Positions 7,142-14,540 of a DNA stretch of 21,653 bases are shown one piece after another (the first letter of the stretch is position 1; every line of letters begins with the position of its first letter). A program made the translations under genes and the position numbers. The notes beneath the pieces are model-generated. The model was not told the origin of the DNA. It was given only the letters and a program-made list of their open reading frames with translations, and did no database searches. Source of the stretch: RYN-433 sp036558265 (lineage in GTDB: Bacteria > Planctomycetota > Phycisphaerae > Tepidisphaerales > Tepidisphaeraceae); contig DATBFY010000096.1 of the NCBI GenBank assembly GCA_036558265.1, positions 1 through 21,653 of the forward strand, read 5' to 3'.

Positions 7142-8515
7142 TTAAAGCTTGCGGATCTCGGCCACGTCCGCCATCGCCGCGCCGTCCACGGTGATCGACC
7201 CCGACCGGAGCACGACCGTCCGCGCGCGGATCACCGACCCATCGGTCGTGCGCACCTCGTAGTTCGCTGCAGCCGGCGCCACCTCCGCCAGGTCGACACA
7301 GATCACGTCCCGCGCCACCTCGAAGCTTCGGCTCCCGAACAGCAGCGACCGCACGGTCGCCTTAAGCTGCGGCTCCCGCGGCCATTCGACCGGTTGCCGC
7401 GCGACCCGCTCCACGTCCCCCTCGATAAAGTCACCGCTCGACAGCAAGACGCCATGCCGATCGCCTGGCGCCGCCAAGTCCGGCGGCACCGGGCTGAAGA
7501 CCAGGCGCGCCACGCGATCGACCGGTGTCGAAAGCTCCTTGCCACCGCGCTCGTAACGCACGCTCGAGTTGTCCATACTCAGGACTCGGCACGCGACCAC
7601 GTTCCCGTCGCGGAGCACGATGCCTTCTCGAAGCGGGCCGCCGTCGGCAAACCAGGTCAACGCCGGCGTTCCCGCCACGACCCGAACCGAATCGATCCTT
7701 GCCGATCCCGTCCACGAATTGCCAGTTGTCCACGCGCAAACGCCGACCAGTATCCGCCCACCGATCGGCACCTTGCGCGTCTCCACGAGCTGCCAGAACT
7801 TCCCGTCGGCCGACTGGAATGCGCTGACCTCGTCTCCGCGCCGCGCCAGGCGCACCCATGCCGCCGCGTCCGGCACCGGATCGCCATCCTTGAACTCCGG
7901 CGCCACCCCGTACGGCCGGCGGGAAAGCCGAACCTGCCCGCTCGGATAGAGGCATGCGCCGGCCATTAGCGCATCGGGCGCCAGGGACTGGCGCATCATG
8001 ACGCCCGCTACCACCGCGCCGTGCGCCATGTCCAGCTTCGACACGTGTGCGATGATCTGTCCGTCGCCGTCGAGCATTCGATGCGCAAAGTAAAGCGAAT
8101 CCCTTCCGCCCCATGCCCCCCACCCGGATGCCGTCAGCATGAAGCGACCGTCGGCATCACATGCCGCTGAACCGGTCCGGTAGACGCTGCCGATGTCCTG
8201 GCTGACCCACCCCTGGGGCAACGCGCCGGAACCACTCGCCTGTTCAATCGGCGGTGTGGATGCCGGCTTGAGCACCAGGCGGGTGACCTGATCCCACGCG
8301 ACGCGCGTCTGCGTGCTCCCGCGCACGTCGACCGCATTGTCCAGGATCGCGACGTCATCGGCTTCAATCGTCCTGCCGTCGCGCGTCTGCACGCGAGCGG
8401 CCCCCGCCAGCAGGGGGAGCAAGCCGATCCAGAAGATGATGCGTTGGGTCGCCAGTGGCATGGAAACTGCACTGGGCAGCCGTGGCCCGCCGACGTCGGA
8501 AGGACGTGGCGTCAT
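7142..8515 (-). CDS. Secreted protein: four small beta-rich repeats around a DUF1349/LamG-like domain
   Basis: I do not recognise a named gene. A hydrophobic signal sequence (RIIFWIGLLPLLAGAA) points to export. It starts 19 residues in, so the real start may be the ATG at 8461 rather than the coupled ATG at 8515, whose ATGA overlaps the upstream stop. After the signal comes a short repeat (VQTRDGRTIEADDVAILDN...VTRLVL), then a domain of about 190 residues resembling DUF1349/concanavalin-like sheets (ASGWGAWGGRDSLYF, GVMMRQSL, FQSADGKFWQLVE). Three more repeats follow, each with a DG(x)2(I/V)xA core and a V..V..L-type end (VLRDGNVVACRVL, LLSSGDFIEGDV, RTTDGSVIRARTV). A carbohydrate- or surface-binding role is plausible for such domains but unproven. 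It is the last gene of the aroF-led string and is coupled to the coiled-coil gene before it. Confidence 0.8.
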   Translation of the reverse strand: MTPRPSDVGGPRLPSAVSMPLATQRIIFWIGLLPLLAGAARVQTRDGRTIEADDVAILDNAVDVRGSTQTRVAWDQVTRLVLKPASTPPIEQASGSGALPQGWVSQDIGSVYRTGSAACDADGRFMLTASGWGAWGGRDSLYFAHRMLDGDGQIIAHVSKLDMAHGAVVAGVMMRQSLAPDALMAGACLYPSGQVRLSRRPYGVAPEFKDGDPVPDAAAWVRLARRGDEVSAFQSADGKFWQLVETRKVPIGGRILVGVCAWTTGNSWTGSARIDSVRVVAGTPALTWFADGGPLREGIVLRDGNVVACRVLSMDNSSVRYERGGKELSTPVDRVARLVFSPVPPDLAAPGDRHGVLLSSGDFIEGDVERVARQPVEWPREPQLKATVRSLLFGSRSFEVARDVICVDLAEVAPAAANYEVRTTDGSVIRARTVVLRSGSITVDGAAMADVAEIRKL

Positions 8516-9369
8516 CGCTTGGCCGCCTTGGATCGCGCGCGATCCTGCGCATCTTTCTGGGCCTTATCATACGACTCTCGAAACGACTTCTCGGCGTGGC
8601 GGATCTGGCCATCGACCTCGCGCGTGCGCCGGTCGCGATCGATCTCCTCGCGCCGCAGCGCGATCCGCTGGTCCTGAAGCTTCTCCAACTCCGCAAGTCG
8701 CCGAGTCAGCTCGTCCGACGTCACCTTCTTGTTCTGCCAGATCTGCTCGCGCTGGCGGGCCCAGTTGTAGCGCATCTCGGCGATCTCCCGTTCGGCGTCG
8801 GCCCGGTACGCGTCGTCCTTCAGCCGATTCAGTGCCGCCGCATCCCGCCCCGGGACGCAAGCCTCCGCCACCCGCCCCCACGCCTCCGCTGCCGCCTTGC
8901 GCGCCTCCGCGAACGCGTCCAGATCGCCGCGGGCGCCCGCGCCCAGCCAGCGCGATTCGTCTCGGTACCAGTGTTCGCTGGGCGCAGCCGTTCCCTGCCG
9001 CACGCGCCACTCGGCGATCCGCTCTCGCCACACCAATTTCACCTTTGCCGCAGAATCCGCCTCCTTTCGCAGGCGGTCAACCTCCGCCGCATCGGAATGG
9101 TCGTAGGCGGTGGCGATTTGGTCGTGTATTGCCGCCTCGGCTCCCGCCGCGTCCTTGTAATGCCCCAGGTCGTCCCGGAAGAACCCCTCGTAGCGTGCGT
9201 AGTCCCCCGCGAGCTGGGCCGGCTCGTCGCGGACGCGGGCGGCCAGGTCCCGTTCTTCCTGCGCCGCCGCCGCGTATCGCGCCCGGGTCGCCTCATCAAC
9301 GACCGCCGGCGCGCCGCGGGCCGCGGTACCCCCTGCGATCGCCAATACCAGCAATGCCACTCGCAACAT
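8512..9369 (-). CDS. Secreted coiled-coil protein of unknown function
   Basis: I do not recognise this gene. The 285-residue product starts with a short signal peptide (MLRVALLVLAIAGGTAARGA, probable cut near residue 19-20). The rest is highly charged and almost wholly helical in character, with Ala/Glu/Arg-rich heptad-like stretches, strongest from about residue 180 to the end (RLAELEKLQDQRIALRREE, then AEKSFRESYDKAQKDAQD). A Trp/Tyr-rich stretch (SEHWYRDESRWLG) lies near residue 130-145. No catalytic motif is visible. ATG start with GGAG 8 bases upstream. Its stop overlaps the start of the next secreted protein (ATGA), so the two are made together and may act together in the periplasm or envelope. 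It begins 104 bases after ftsK. Confidence 0.75.
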   Translation of the reverse strand: MLRVALLVLAIAGGTAARGAPAVVDEATRARYAAAAQEERDLAARVRDEPAQLAGDYARYEGFFRDDLGHYKDAAGAEAAIHDQIATAYDHSDAAEVDRLRKEADSAAKVKLVWRERIAEWRVRQGTAAPSEHWYRDESRWLGAGARGDLDAFAEARKAAAEAWGRVAEACVPGRDAAALNRLKDDAYRADAEREIAEMRYNWARQREQIWQNKKVTSDELTRRLAELEKLQDQRIALRREEIDRDRRTREVDGQIRHAEKSFRESYDKAQKDAQDRARSKAAKR

Positions 9370-9394
9370 CCGACGTTCTCCACACCAACAGCGC

Positions 9395-9420
9395 GGGCGG
9401 CGCCTCGGCGGACGCCGCCC
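9395..9420. terminator. GC-rich hairpin after ftsK
   Basis: GGGCGGCG (9395-9402) pairs with CGCCGCCC (9413-9420), an 8-bp stem with a 10-base loop, in the 104-base gap between ftsK and the coiled-coil gene. No T-run follows on either strand, so it is at best a weak or Rho-independent-like terminator without a tail. Confidence 0.3.
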
Positions 9421-9473
9421 GGTCTAAACACTACCGTTCGCGGGTGGAGAAGTTGTCCGTCAGGCCGCAGAAC

Positions 9474-12176
9474 TCACACGCTCATCCCGCTCTCCGCGTC
9501 CGCCGCCTGGTTGGTCTTCATCTGCTCCCACTCCTCGAGCGTAATCGTCGCCTCGCGGCTTTGCGTGCCCTTGTACTCGCCCACGATCCCCGCGGATGCC
9601 ATCATCTCGATGAGCTTGGCCGCACGGCCGTAACCGATGTTCAACCGCCGCTGCAACAGCGACACCGACCCGCGCTTGGTCTCCAGCACGACCTTCACCG
9701 CGTCGTCGAACATGTCGTCGTTCTTCATGTCCTCGCTGTTGAACTTGGCCTTGATCTGGATCAGCTCCGGCTCGTACTGCGCCTCCGCCAGGCTCTTGAC
9801 CAGCTTCACGCTGTGCTTGATCTCCTTGTCGTCGATGAACGTCCCCTGCGCCCGGATCGGCTTGGGCGTGGTCGGGTGCAGGAAGAGCATGTCGCCGTAC
9901 CCCAGCAGCAGCTCCGCGCCGTTCTGGTCCAGCACGATCCGGCTGTCCATGCGTGTGTTCACGCGGAACGCGATCTTGCTGGGCAGGTTCGCCTTGATGA
10001 GCCCCGTCACCACGGTCGCCTGCGGGCGCTGCGTCGCCACGATCAGGTGGATTCCGACCGCCCGCGCCTTCTGCGCCAGCCGCACGATAAACGCCTCGCA
10101 CTCCTTCCCGCCGTTCATCATCAGGTCCGCCAACTCGTCGATGATGATCACCCAGTACGGCAGGAACTTGGGGATCTTCGCCTCCTCCTCGGGCGAGCCC
10201 GGCTGGAACTTCTCGACCAGCTCCTCGCGCGTCAGCTTGTTGTAATCGCGGATGTTGCGGCACCCGGCCTCGGCGAGCAGCTCGTACCGCTCGTCCATCT
10301 TCTCGCACGCCCACTCCAGCACGCTGATCGCCTTGGCGCTGTCGTTGATCACGGGCGCGAGCAAGTGCGGGATGTCCTTGAACGGCGCCATCTCGACCAC
10401 CTTCGGATCCACCAGGATCAGCTTCACCATGTCCGGCCGCTGCATGTACATGATCGACATGATGATCGTGTTGATGCAGACCGACTTGCCGCTGCCCGTC
10501 GTGCCGGCGATCAGGCAGTGCGGCATCGCCACCAGATCCTCAATAAGCGGATCGCCGCTGGCGTTCTTTCCCAGGTAAATCGGAATGATCTGCTTGCGCA
10601 CGTTCTCGGGCGCGCACTGCATCAGCTCTTTGAGCCGCACCTTCTCCTTCTGCGCGTTGGGCACCTCGATGCCGACCGTGTTCTTGCCCGGCACCGGCGC
10701 CACGATGCGCACGCTCGTCGCCGCCAGGGCCCGCGCGATGTCGTTCTGCAACTGCGTGATCGACGCCACCTTGATCCCCGGCGCCAGCGTGATCTCGTAG
10801 AGCGTAATCACCGGGCCGGTCTCGATCTCCACCACGTGCGCGTCGATATTGAACTCCTGGAGTGACCGCTCCAGCACCGCCGCCTTCTCGCGAACGAACG
10901 CCTCCTGACTTTCGGCGTACCCCTGCTCGGCCTCCGCCAGATCGTTCCAGTGCGGCAACGTGTACTCCCCCAGCTCCCTGGGCGGTGGCGGTGGCGGCGG
11001 CACCGGCCGGGGCTTGATCTGCGTCGGCAGCCTCACCACGATGTCACTCTTCGGCTCGACCGGCGCCTCCACCTTCTCCGCCGCCGCCGCCGCCGCCGCC
11101 GGTGGGGTGCTCACTTCAGTGAGGACGGCATTCGATTCCCCTGGCGCGGCTTGACTCACCGGCATCGTCGCCACGCTCCGCGGCGGCGCAATCCCCGGCG
11201 TGTTCTTCACCGCATTCGCAGCACTATTGATGATCGGCGCTGGCTTCAGGACCTTCGACTCTTCCGGCGACGGGATCACCGCCGGCGCCGAAGGCCCCGG
11301 ATCAGCCTCGTCCGCGTACGCCGCATCCTGCGCCGCCGGCGCGGGCTCGTCGTTGTGATACTCCAGGTGGATCTCTTCCAGGTCCGGCCGCTTCTTCGAC
11401 TTGATCGCCGGCTTCTCCAGCCGCGGCACCGCCGGCGTATCGTCCTCATCATCGTCGAAGATCCCGACATCATCCGTCGTGATCCGCTCGACCGGGCCGC
11501 CGCTCGCCGCCTTTGCCGCCGCCTGCTGCGCCGCCGCCTCCTTCGTCACGAACTTCGGCAAGGCCGGCAGCCTGGGCACGGACACGATGTTCCAGTTGAT
11601 CTGCCGGATGTTCTCGCGGATCCCCGGCGCGTGCTGCTTGACCGCCTGCACCGTCCGCCCGATCATTGCCGGCGCCCGCACCACCAGGTCGTCCGCGCAC
11701 AGCAGCAATCCCACCAGAAACGTGCAGATCAGGATCAGGCTTGAGAGCACCGCGCTGCAATGCGCCCGCAGGAAGCTCGCCGCCCCGATCCCCAGGATCC
11801 CGCCGTTGCCTTCCGGCAGGCCCGAGGCTGACCCCGGCTTCACCAGGTGCGTCACCGCCGCGAACGCCACCGCCAGCAGCACCAGCCCGATCAGTCGCAA
11901 CCACAAATCCGTGATCCGCCCGCCGTACATCTGCAGTGCCAGGCAAACGCCGCTGAAAAAGAGCACCGGGAAGATCCCCTGCCCCATCGTCAGGTACATG
12001 TAATACGCCACGAACGACCCCGGCGCGCCCATCACGTTCTGCACCGACGGATATGGGTACACCGCGTGACTGGGCCAGTCCGTCGCGTGAAAGCTCCCCA
12101 GCGACAGCAGCATGAACAACCACGCGCCGCACAGCAGCACGAACACGACCCGACGCAGCATGCTGGAATGATCCAT
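9474..12176 (-). CDS. ftsK: DNA translocase FtsK
   Basis: FtsK/SpoIIIE pumps chromosomal DNA through the closing septum and aligns chromosome dimers. The 900-residue protein has four hydrophobic segments in the first ~190 residues, an acidic/Ala/Pro-rich linker (including poly-Ala and PRPVPPPPPPPREL), and the RecA-like motor. Walker A GTTGSGKSV is near residue 557 and Walker B VIIIDELADLMM near 675. It ends with the gamma winged-helix domain (about 820-890: LLQRRLNIGYGRAAKLIEMMASAGIVG) that reads KOPS-like sequences. ATG at 12176 is chosen; a TTG at 12185 would add three residues, and neither has a clear Shine-Dalgarno. Upstream lies a nested inverted repeat in the gap to dut. Confidence 0.96.
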   Translation of the reverse strand: MDHSSMLRRVVFVLLCGAWLFMLLSLGSFHATDWPSHAVYPYPSVQNVMGAPGSFVAYYMYLTMGQGIFPVLFFSGVCLALQMYGGRITDLWLRLIGLVLLAVAFAAVTHLVKPGSASGLPEGNGGILGIGAASFLRAHCSAVLSSLILICTFLVGLLLCADDLVVRAPAMIGRTVQAVKQHAPGIRENIRQINWNIVSVPRLPALPKFVTKEAAAQQAAAKAASGGPVERITTDDVGIFDDDEDDTPAVPRLEKPAIKSKKRPDLEEIHLEYHNDEPAPAAQDAAYADEADPGPSAPAVIPSPEESKVLKPAPIINSAANAVKNTPGIAPPRSVATMPVSQAAPGESNAVLTEVSTPPAAAAAAAEKVEAPVEPKSDIVVRLPTQIKPRPVPPPPPPPRELGEYTLPHWNDLAEAEQGYAESQEAFVREKAAVLERSLQEFNIDAHVVEIETGPVITLYEITLAPGIKVASITQLQNDIARALAATSVRIVAPVPGKNTVGIEVPNAQKEKVRLKELMQCAPENVRKQIIPIYLGKNASGDPLIEDLVAMPHCLIAGTTGSGKSVCINTIIMSIMYMQRPDMVKLILVDPKVVEMAPFKDIPHLLAPVINDSAKAISVLEWACEKMDERYELLAEAGCRNIRDYNKLTREELVEKFQPGSPEEEAKIPKFLPYWVIIIDELADLMMNGGKECEAFIVRLAQKARAVGIHLIVATQRPQATVVTGLIKANLPSKIAFRVNTRMDSRIVLDQNGAELLLGYGDMLFLHPTTPKPIRAQGTFIDDKEIKHSVKLVKSLAEAQYEPELIQIKAKFNSEDMKNDDMFDDAVKVVLETKRGSVSLLQRRLNIGYGRAAKLIEMMASAGIVGEYKGTQSREATITLEEWEQMKTNQAADAESGMSV

Positions 12177-12204
12177 AGAAATCAAAGGCTGAAGGAGGAA
12201 GGAT

Positions 12205-12318
12205 GAAGGATGAAACAGATCGAGAAGGTCGCCCGTTCTCCCTCTCCCGGTACTCCGGGAGAGGGCCGGGGTGAGGGTCTCTTACAACTTGAGCCTGACG
12301 TGATCCGTTTCATCCTTC
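12205..12318. repeat. Nested inverted repeat with REP-like core between dut and ftsK
   Basis: The core is a perfect 11-bp stem CCCTCTCCCGG (12240-12250) / CCGGGAGAGGG (12255-12265) with loop TACT, followed by CCGGGGTGAGGG. I recognise this word pattern as one scattered between genes in many bacterial genomes. Outer arms of 17 bases (12205-12221 and 12302-12318) match 16 of 17 and bring two GGATGAA-type repeats face to face. The whole fills almost all of the 147-base gap. Confidence 0.85.
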
Positions 12319-12331
12319 CGCCTTCATCCTT
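12299..12331 (-). repeat. GGATGAAGG-type dispersed repeat, copy A (at dut stop)
   Basis: On the minus strand this reads AAGGATGAAGGCGGAAGG then ATGAAACGGATCACG. The dut stop codon TGA (12324-12326) lies inside it. A second copy with the same order of words follows yicC (14494-14535). Confidence 0.8.
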
Positions 12332-12779
12332 TTCCCGTGTGTCCGAATCCACCTTTCCCCCGCGGCGTCTCGTCCAGTTCTTCCACTTCCACGAAGCTCA
12401 CCTTCGGCACCGCCGCGATCACCATCTGCGCGATCCGCATCCCCCGCTCCACCGTGAACGGCTCACGCCCGAGGTTGATCAGCGGCACTTGGACCTCCCC
12501 CCGGTAATCCGCATCGATCGTCCCCGGCGTGTTGATCAGCGTCAGCCCGTGCTGGCTCGACAGCCCGCTCCGAGGCCGAACCTGCGCCTCGTACCCCGCC
12601 GGCAGCGCCATCGCGAACCCGCACGGCACCAGCCGGATTTCGCCGGGGTTCAGCACGACCGGCCCGTTCACCGCCGCCCGCACGTCCGCCCCCGCCGCGT
12701 GCGCCGTCGCGAACGACGGCAACGGCACGTCCTCGCTGCCGACCAGCCGGCGAATCTTTACCGTTATCGGACGTGCCAC
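12324..12779 (-). CDS. dut: Deoxyuridine 5'-triphosphate nucleotidohydrolase (dUTPase)
   Basis: Trimeric dUTPase splits dUTP to dUMP and pyrophosphate, keeping uracil out of DNA and feeding dTMP synthesis. From GTG at 12779 the product is 151 residues, the normal length, and GGAG lies 8 bases upstream; a longer reading from 12857 adds a Gly/Arg/Pro-rich, unlikely N-terminus. All five motifs are present: AGADVRA (29-35), RSGL (70-73), GTIDADYRGEV (86-96, catalytic Asp89), RGMRIAQMVI (112-121), and the C-terminal RGKGGFGHTG (140-149). The gap to coaC is 149 bases and contains TTGTCC...CGATAA on the minus strand, a weak promoter candidate. The stop codon is embedded in a dispersed repeat. Confidence 0.95.
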   Translation of the reverse strand: MARPITVKIRRLVGSEDVPLPSFATAHAAGADVRAAVNGPVVLNPGEIRLVPCGFAMALPAGYEAQVRPRSGLSSQHGLTLINTPGTIDADYRGEVQVPLINLGREPFTVERGMRIAQMVIAAVPKVSFVEVEELDETPRGKGGFGHTGKG

Positions 12780-12928
12780 GATCCAGTCTCCAACGAAAAG
12801 CAGTGGCGCACGATCAGGCCAAGGCGCAGCGCGCCCACCGCGACCTCCACCGGTCACTTATCGGCCAATCCCAACCAAAAAGGACAACACCCCCGCCCCA
12901 CTCGAACCCGGGAACTCGGGACTCTGAA

Positions 12929-13537
12929 CTATTCCCCAACAATCTTCGGCAACGCCCCCGCCACCGTCAGCATCCGCGTCACCTCCTCCACGATCGTCGC
13001 CGGCTCCGATAGCCTTCCCGCCCCCACGTTCCGGCACGCCAGCCACCCCTCCTCCGGCCCGACGAACCGATACCCCAGCCCGATCAGTTTCTCGACGTTC
13101 TCCCGCGCCACCGGGTGCGCCCACATCCGGTTGTTCATTGCCGGCGCGAACACCACCGGACACGCCGCCGCGCAGATCATCAGGCTCACCAGGTCGTCGG
13201 TCAGCCCGTGCGCCACCTTGGCGATCACGTTCGCCGTCGCCGGCGCCACCAGCATCAGGTCCGCACGCTCCGTCAGCGCGATGTGCTGCGGATCCGACGA
13301 CTCCACGAGCGCGAACGTCCCGGTGCGCACCGGCCGCCCCGATAGCGCCTCGAACGTCAGCGCCGTCACGAACCGCTGCGCATCCTCGGTCATGCAGACC
13401 GTCACCCCCGCCCCCGCCTGCACAAGCTTCGAGACCACGTCCGCCACCTTGTACGCCGCGATCCCCCCGCAGACGGCGACGATCACCTCCCGCCCTTTGA
13501 GCGCCGGCGAGGAGATGGGTTCTGACGCGTCCGGCAT
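12929..13537 (-). CDS. coaC: Phosphopantothenoylcysteine decarboxylase (CoaC-type flavoprotein, no CoaB domain)
   Basis: An HFCD-family flavoprotein that decarboxylates 4'-phosphopantothenoylcysteine in CoA synthesis. From ATG at 13537 (GAGG 7 bases upstream) it has 202 residues. Visible are the FMN-binding GGIAAYK (24-30), catalytic His85 (DPQHIALTERADL), the PAMN motif with Asn135 (APAMNNRMW), and the substrate-clamp Cys168 (GWLACRNVGAGRLSEP). These match E. coli His75, Asn125 and Cys158 at constant offset. In most bacteria CoaC is fused to CoaB (phosphopantothenoylcysteine synthetase); here the protein ends right after the CoaC domain and dut follows, so a separate coaB must exist elsewhere. 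A reading open to 13624 is only repeat DNA. Confidence 0.92.
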   Translation of the reverse strand: MPDASEPISSPALKGREVIVAVCGGIAAYKVADVVSKLVQAGAGVTVCMTEDAQRFVTALTFEALSGRPVRTGTFALVESSDPQHIALTERADLMLVAPATANVIAKVAHGLTDDLVSLMICAAACPVVFAPAMNNRMWAHPVARENVEKLIGLGYRFVGPEEGWLACRNVGAGRLSEPATIVEEVTRMLTVAGALPKIVGE

Positions 13538-13555
13538 GGTTGGTCCTCGAATACG

Positions 13556-13634
13556 AAGATGGACGATAGAGGATGGAAGATGGAGGGCGAGCCTCTCATC
13601 CATCCTCCATCTTCCATCCTCCATCCTCGTCTTC
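13556..13634. repeat. Inverted repeat of GATGGA words between rpoZ and coaC
   Basis: A perfect 18-bp stem, GAGGATGGAAGATGGAGG (13569-13586) against its complement (13604-13621), with a 17-base loop, flanked by further imperfect pairing out to about 13556 and 13634. It fills most of the 105-base gap. Transcribed, it would fold strongly. It begins about 8 bases after the rpoZ stop. Confidence 0.9.
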
Positions 13635-13642
13635 TTCTCGCG

Positions 13643-13867
13643 CTACACCTCTTCCGGCTCCGCCAACCCGCTCGCCGCGTAGTCGATCGAGATCTTGTCC
13701 TGCAGGATCTCCTGGATCACCACCTCCAGGTCCGTCAGGCCCTCGCGCTCGACCAGCGGCCGCGCGCCGTCCATCAGCTCCATCATCCGCTTCTGGATCA
13801 GCGCGGTCAGCTTGAACCGCCCGCCGACCTTGTTCACGATTTCGTCGCTCTTCAGTGCCTCGATCAT
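13643..13867 (-). CDS. rpoZ: DNA-directed RNA polymerase subunit omega
   Basis: Omega helps assemble RNA polymerase by holding beta-prime. The product is 74 residues, a normal size. The key region is present: IVNKVGGRFKLTALIQKRMMELMDG, where the family has (V)xNRFxLxxLAxxRAxQL; then a helix EVVIQEILQDKISIDY (family: A..EI..GKI). Its place between gmk and coaC is the classic gmk-rpoZ-coaBC order and strongly supports the call for so short a protein. ATG at 13867; GGAGGT lies 11 bases upstream inside the end of gmk, 5 bases away, so translation may be coupled. Confidence 0.9.
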   Translation of the reverse strand: MIEALKSDEIVNKVGGRFKLTALIQKRMMELMDGARPLVEREGLTDLEVVIQEILQDKISIDYAASGLAEPEEV

Positions 13868-13872
13868 GTGTC

Positions 13873-14469
13873 TTAAAGACCTCCGGTTCGTTCCAGGTTG
13901 ATGATTTTAGTCAGCTCGTTGACGGTCTGCTCAAGGTTGTCGTTGATGACGAAGAAATCGAACGCCCGCGAACCCTTCGCCATCGCGATCTCCCGGCGGG
14001 CGATGCGGAACCGCTTGTCCATGTCCTCGGCGGCATCGCGGCCGCGGTCGAGCAGGCGCTGCTTCAGCGTCGCCCCGTTGGGCGGAAGGATGAAGATCAG
14101 CAGGGCGTCGGGGTACTGGTGGCGGATCTGCATCGCGCCCTGCACATCGATCTCAAACAGCACGTCCTTCCCGTCATGCAGGTAGTCCAGCGACGGATGC
14201 TTGGGCGTGCCGTAGTAGTCGCCGTGCACCTGCGCGTACTCGAGAAACTCGTCCTGGTCCAGGCGGCGGAAGAACTCGTCGGTCGAAATGTGGTCGTACT
14301 TCTTGCCCAGTTCGTCGCCCGCCTTCTTCGGGCGCGTCGTGGCGCTTTCGATATACGCCACGTTGAGCCGTTCCTTCAGCAGGTTCGAGATCGTGCTCTT
14401 GCCGACCCCGGACGGGCCGACGAGCACGATCAACAGGCCATGAGGTTGTTTGTTCGCGCCGCTCGCCAT
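13873..14469 (-). CDS. gmk: Guanylate kinase
   Basis: Gmk phosphorylates GMP to GDP. From ATG at 14469 it has 198 residues, the usual length. P-loop GPSGVGKST (residues 18-26), the GMP-binding part with SATTRPKKAGD and FLEYAQVHGDYYGTP, then FEIDVQGAMQIR and the lid RGRDAAEDMDKR are all typical. A GTG at 14487 would add six residues; ATG is preferred because GGTGAG lies 7 bases before it. It precedes rpoZ by 5 bases. The 71-base gap from yicC is mostly a dispersed repeat. Confidence 0.96.
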   Translation of the reverse strand: MASGANKQPHGLLIVLVGPSGVGKSTISNLLKERLNVAYIESATTRPKKAGDELGKKYDHISTDEFFRRLDQDEFLEYAQVHGDYYGTPKHPSLDYLHDGKDVLFEIDVQGAMQIRHQYPDALLIFILPPNGATLKQRLLDRGRDAAEDMDKRFRIARREIAMAKGSRAFDFFVINDNLEQTVNELTKIINLERTGGL

Positions 14470-14493
14470 AGGTCGACTCACCGCCACGCCCGC

Positions 14494-14535
14494 CGTGATC
14501 CGTCATTCATCCTTCTGCCTTCTGCCTTCATCCTT
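14494..14535 (-). repeat. GGATGAAGG-type dispersed repeat, copy B (after yicC)
   Basis: On the minus strand it reads AAGGATGAAGGCAGAAGG then CAGAAGGATGAATGACGG and ATCACG. It starts 5 bases after the yicC stop. Compared with copy A at dut it has one extra GCAGAAG unit and an extra TG; the rest matches in the same order. Confidence 0.8.
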
Positions 14536-14540
14536 CGATT

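Noticed and set aside
8313..10865. Open reading frame of 850 codons on the plus strand
   Set aside because: It is antisense to the secreted-protein genes and ftsK, rich in Arg/Pro/His, with no recognisable domain; the ftsK reading has strong motifs.
12780..12857. N-terminal extension of dut
   Set aside because: Gly/Arg/Pro-rich and atypical; the GTG at 12779 has a Shine-Dalgarno and gives the usual length.
12880..12925. tRNA-like T-arm (GGGTTCGAGT) on the minus strand
   Set aside because: The flanking bases do not pair as a T-stem and no acceptor or anticodon arm is present.
12777..12928. Promoter for dut (TTGTCC ... CGATAA)
   Set aside because: The -10 match is poor and the spacing long; not enough to list as a feature.
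13538..13624. Upstream extension of coaC (MEDGRWRMDERL...)
   Set aside because: It is a translation of the GATGGA inverted repeat; ATG at 13537 has GAGG well spaced.
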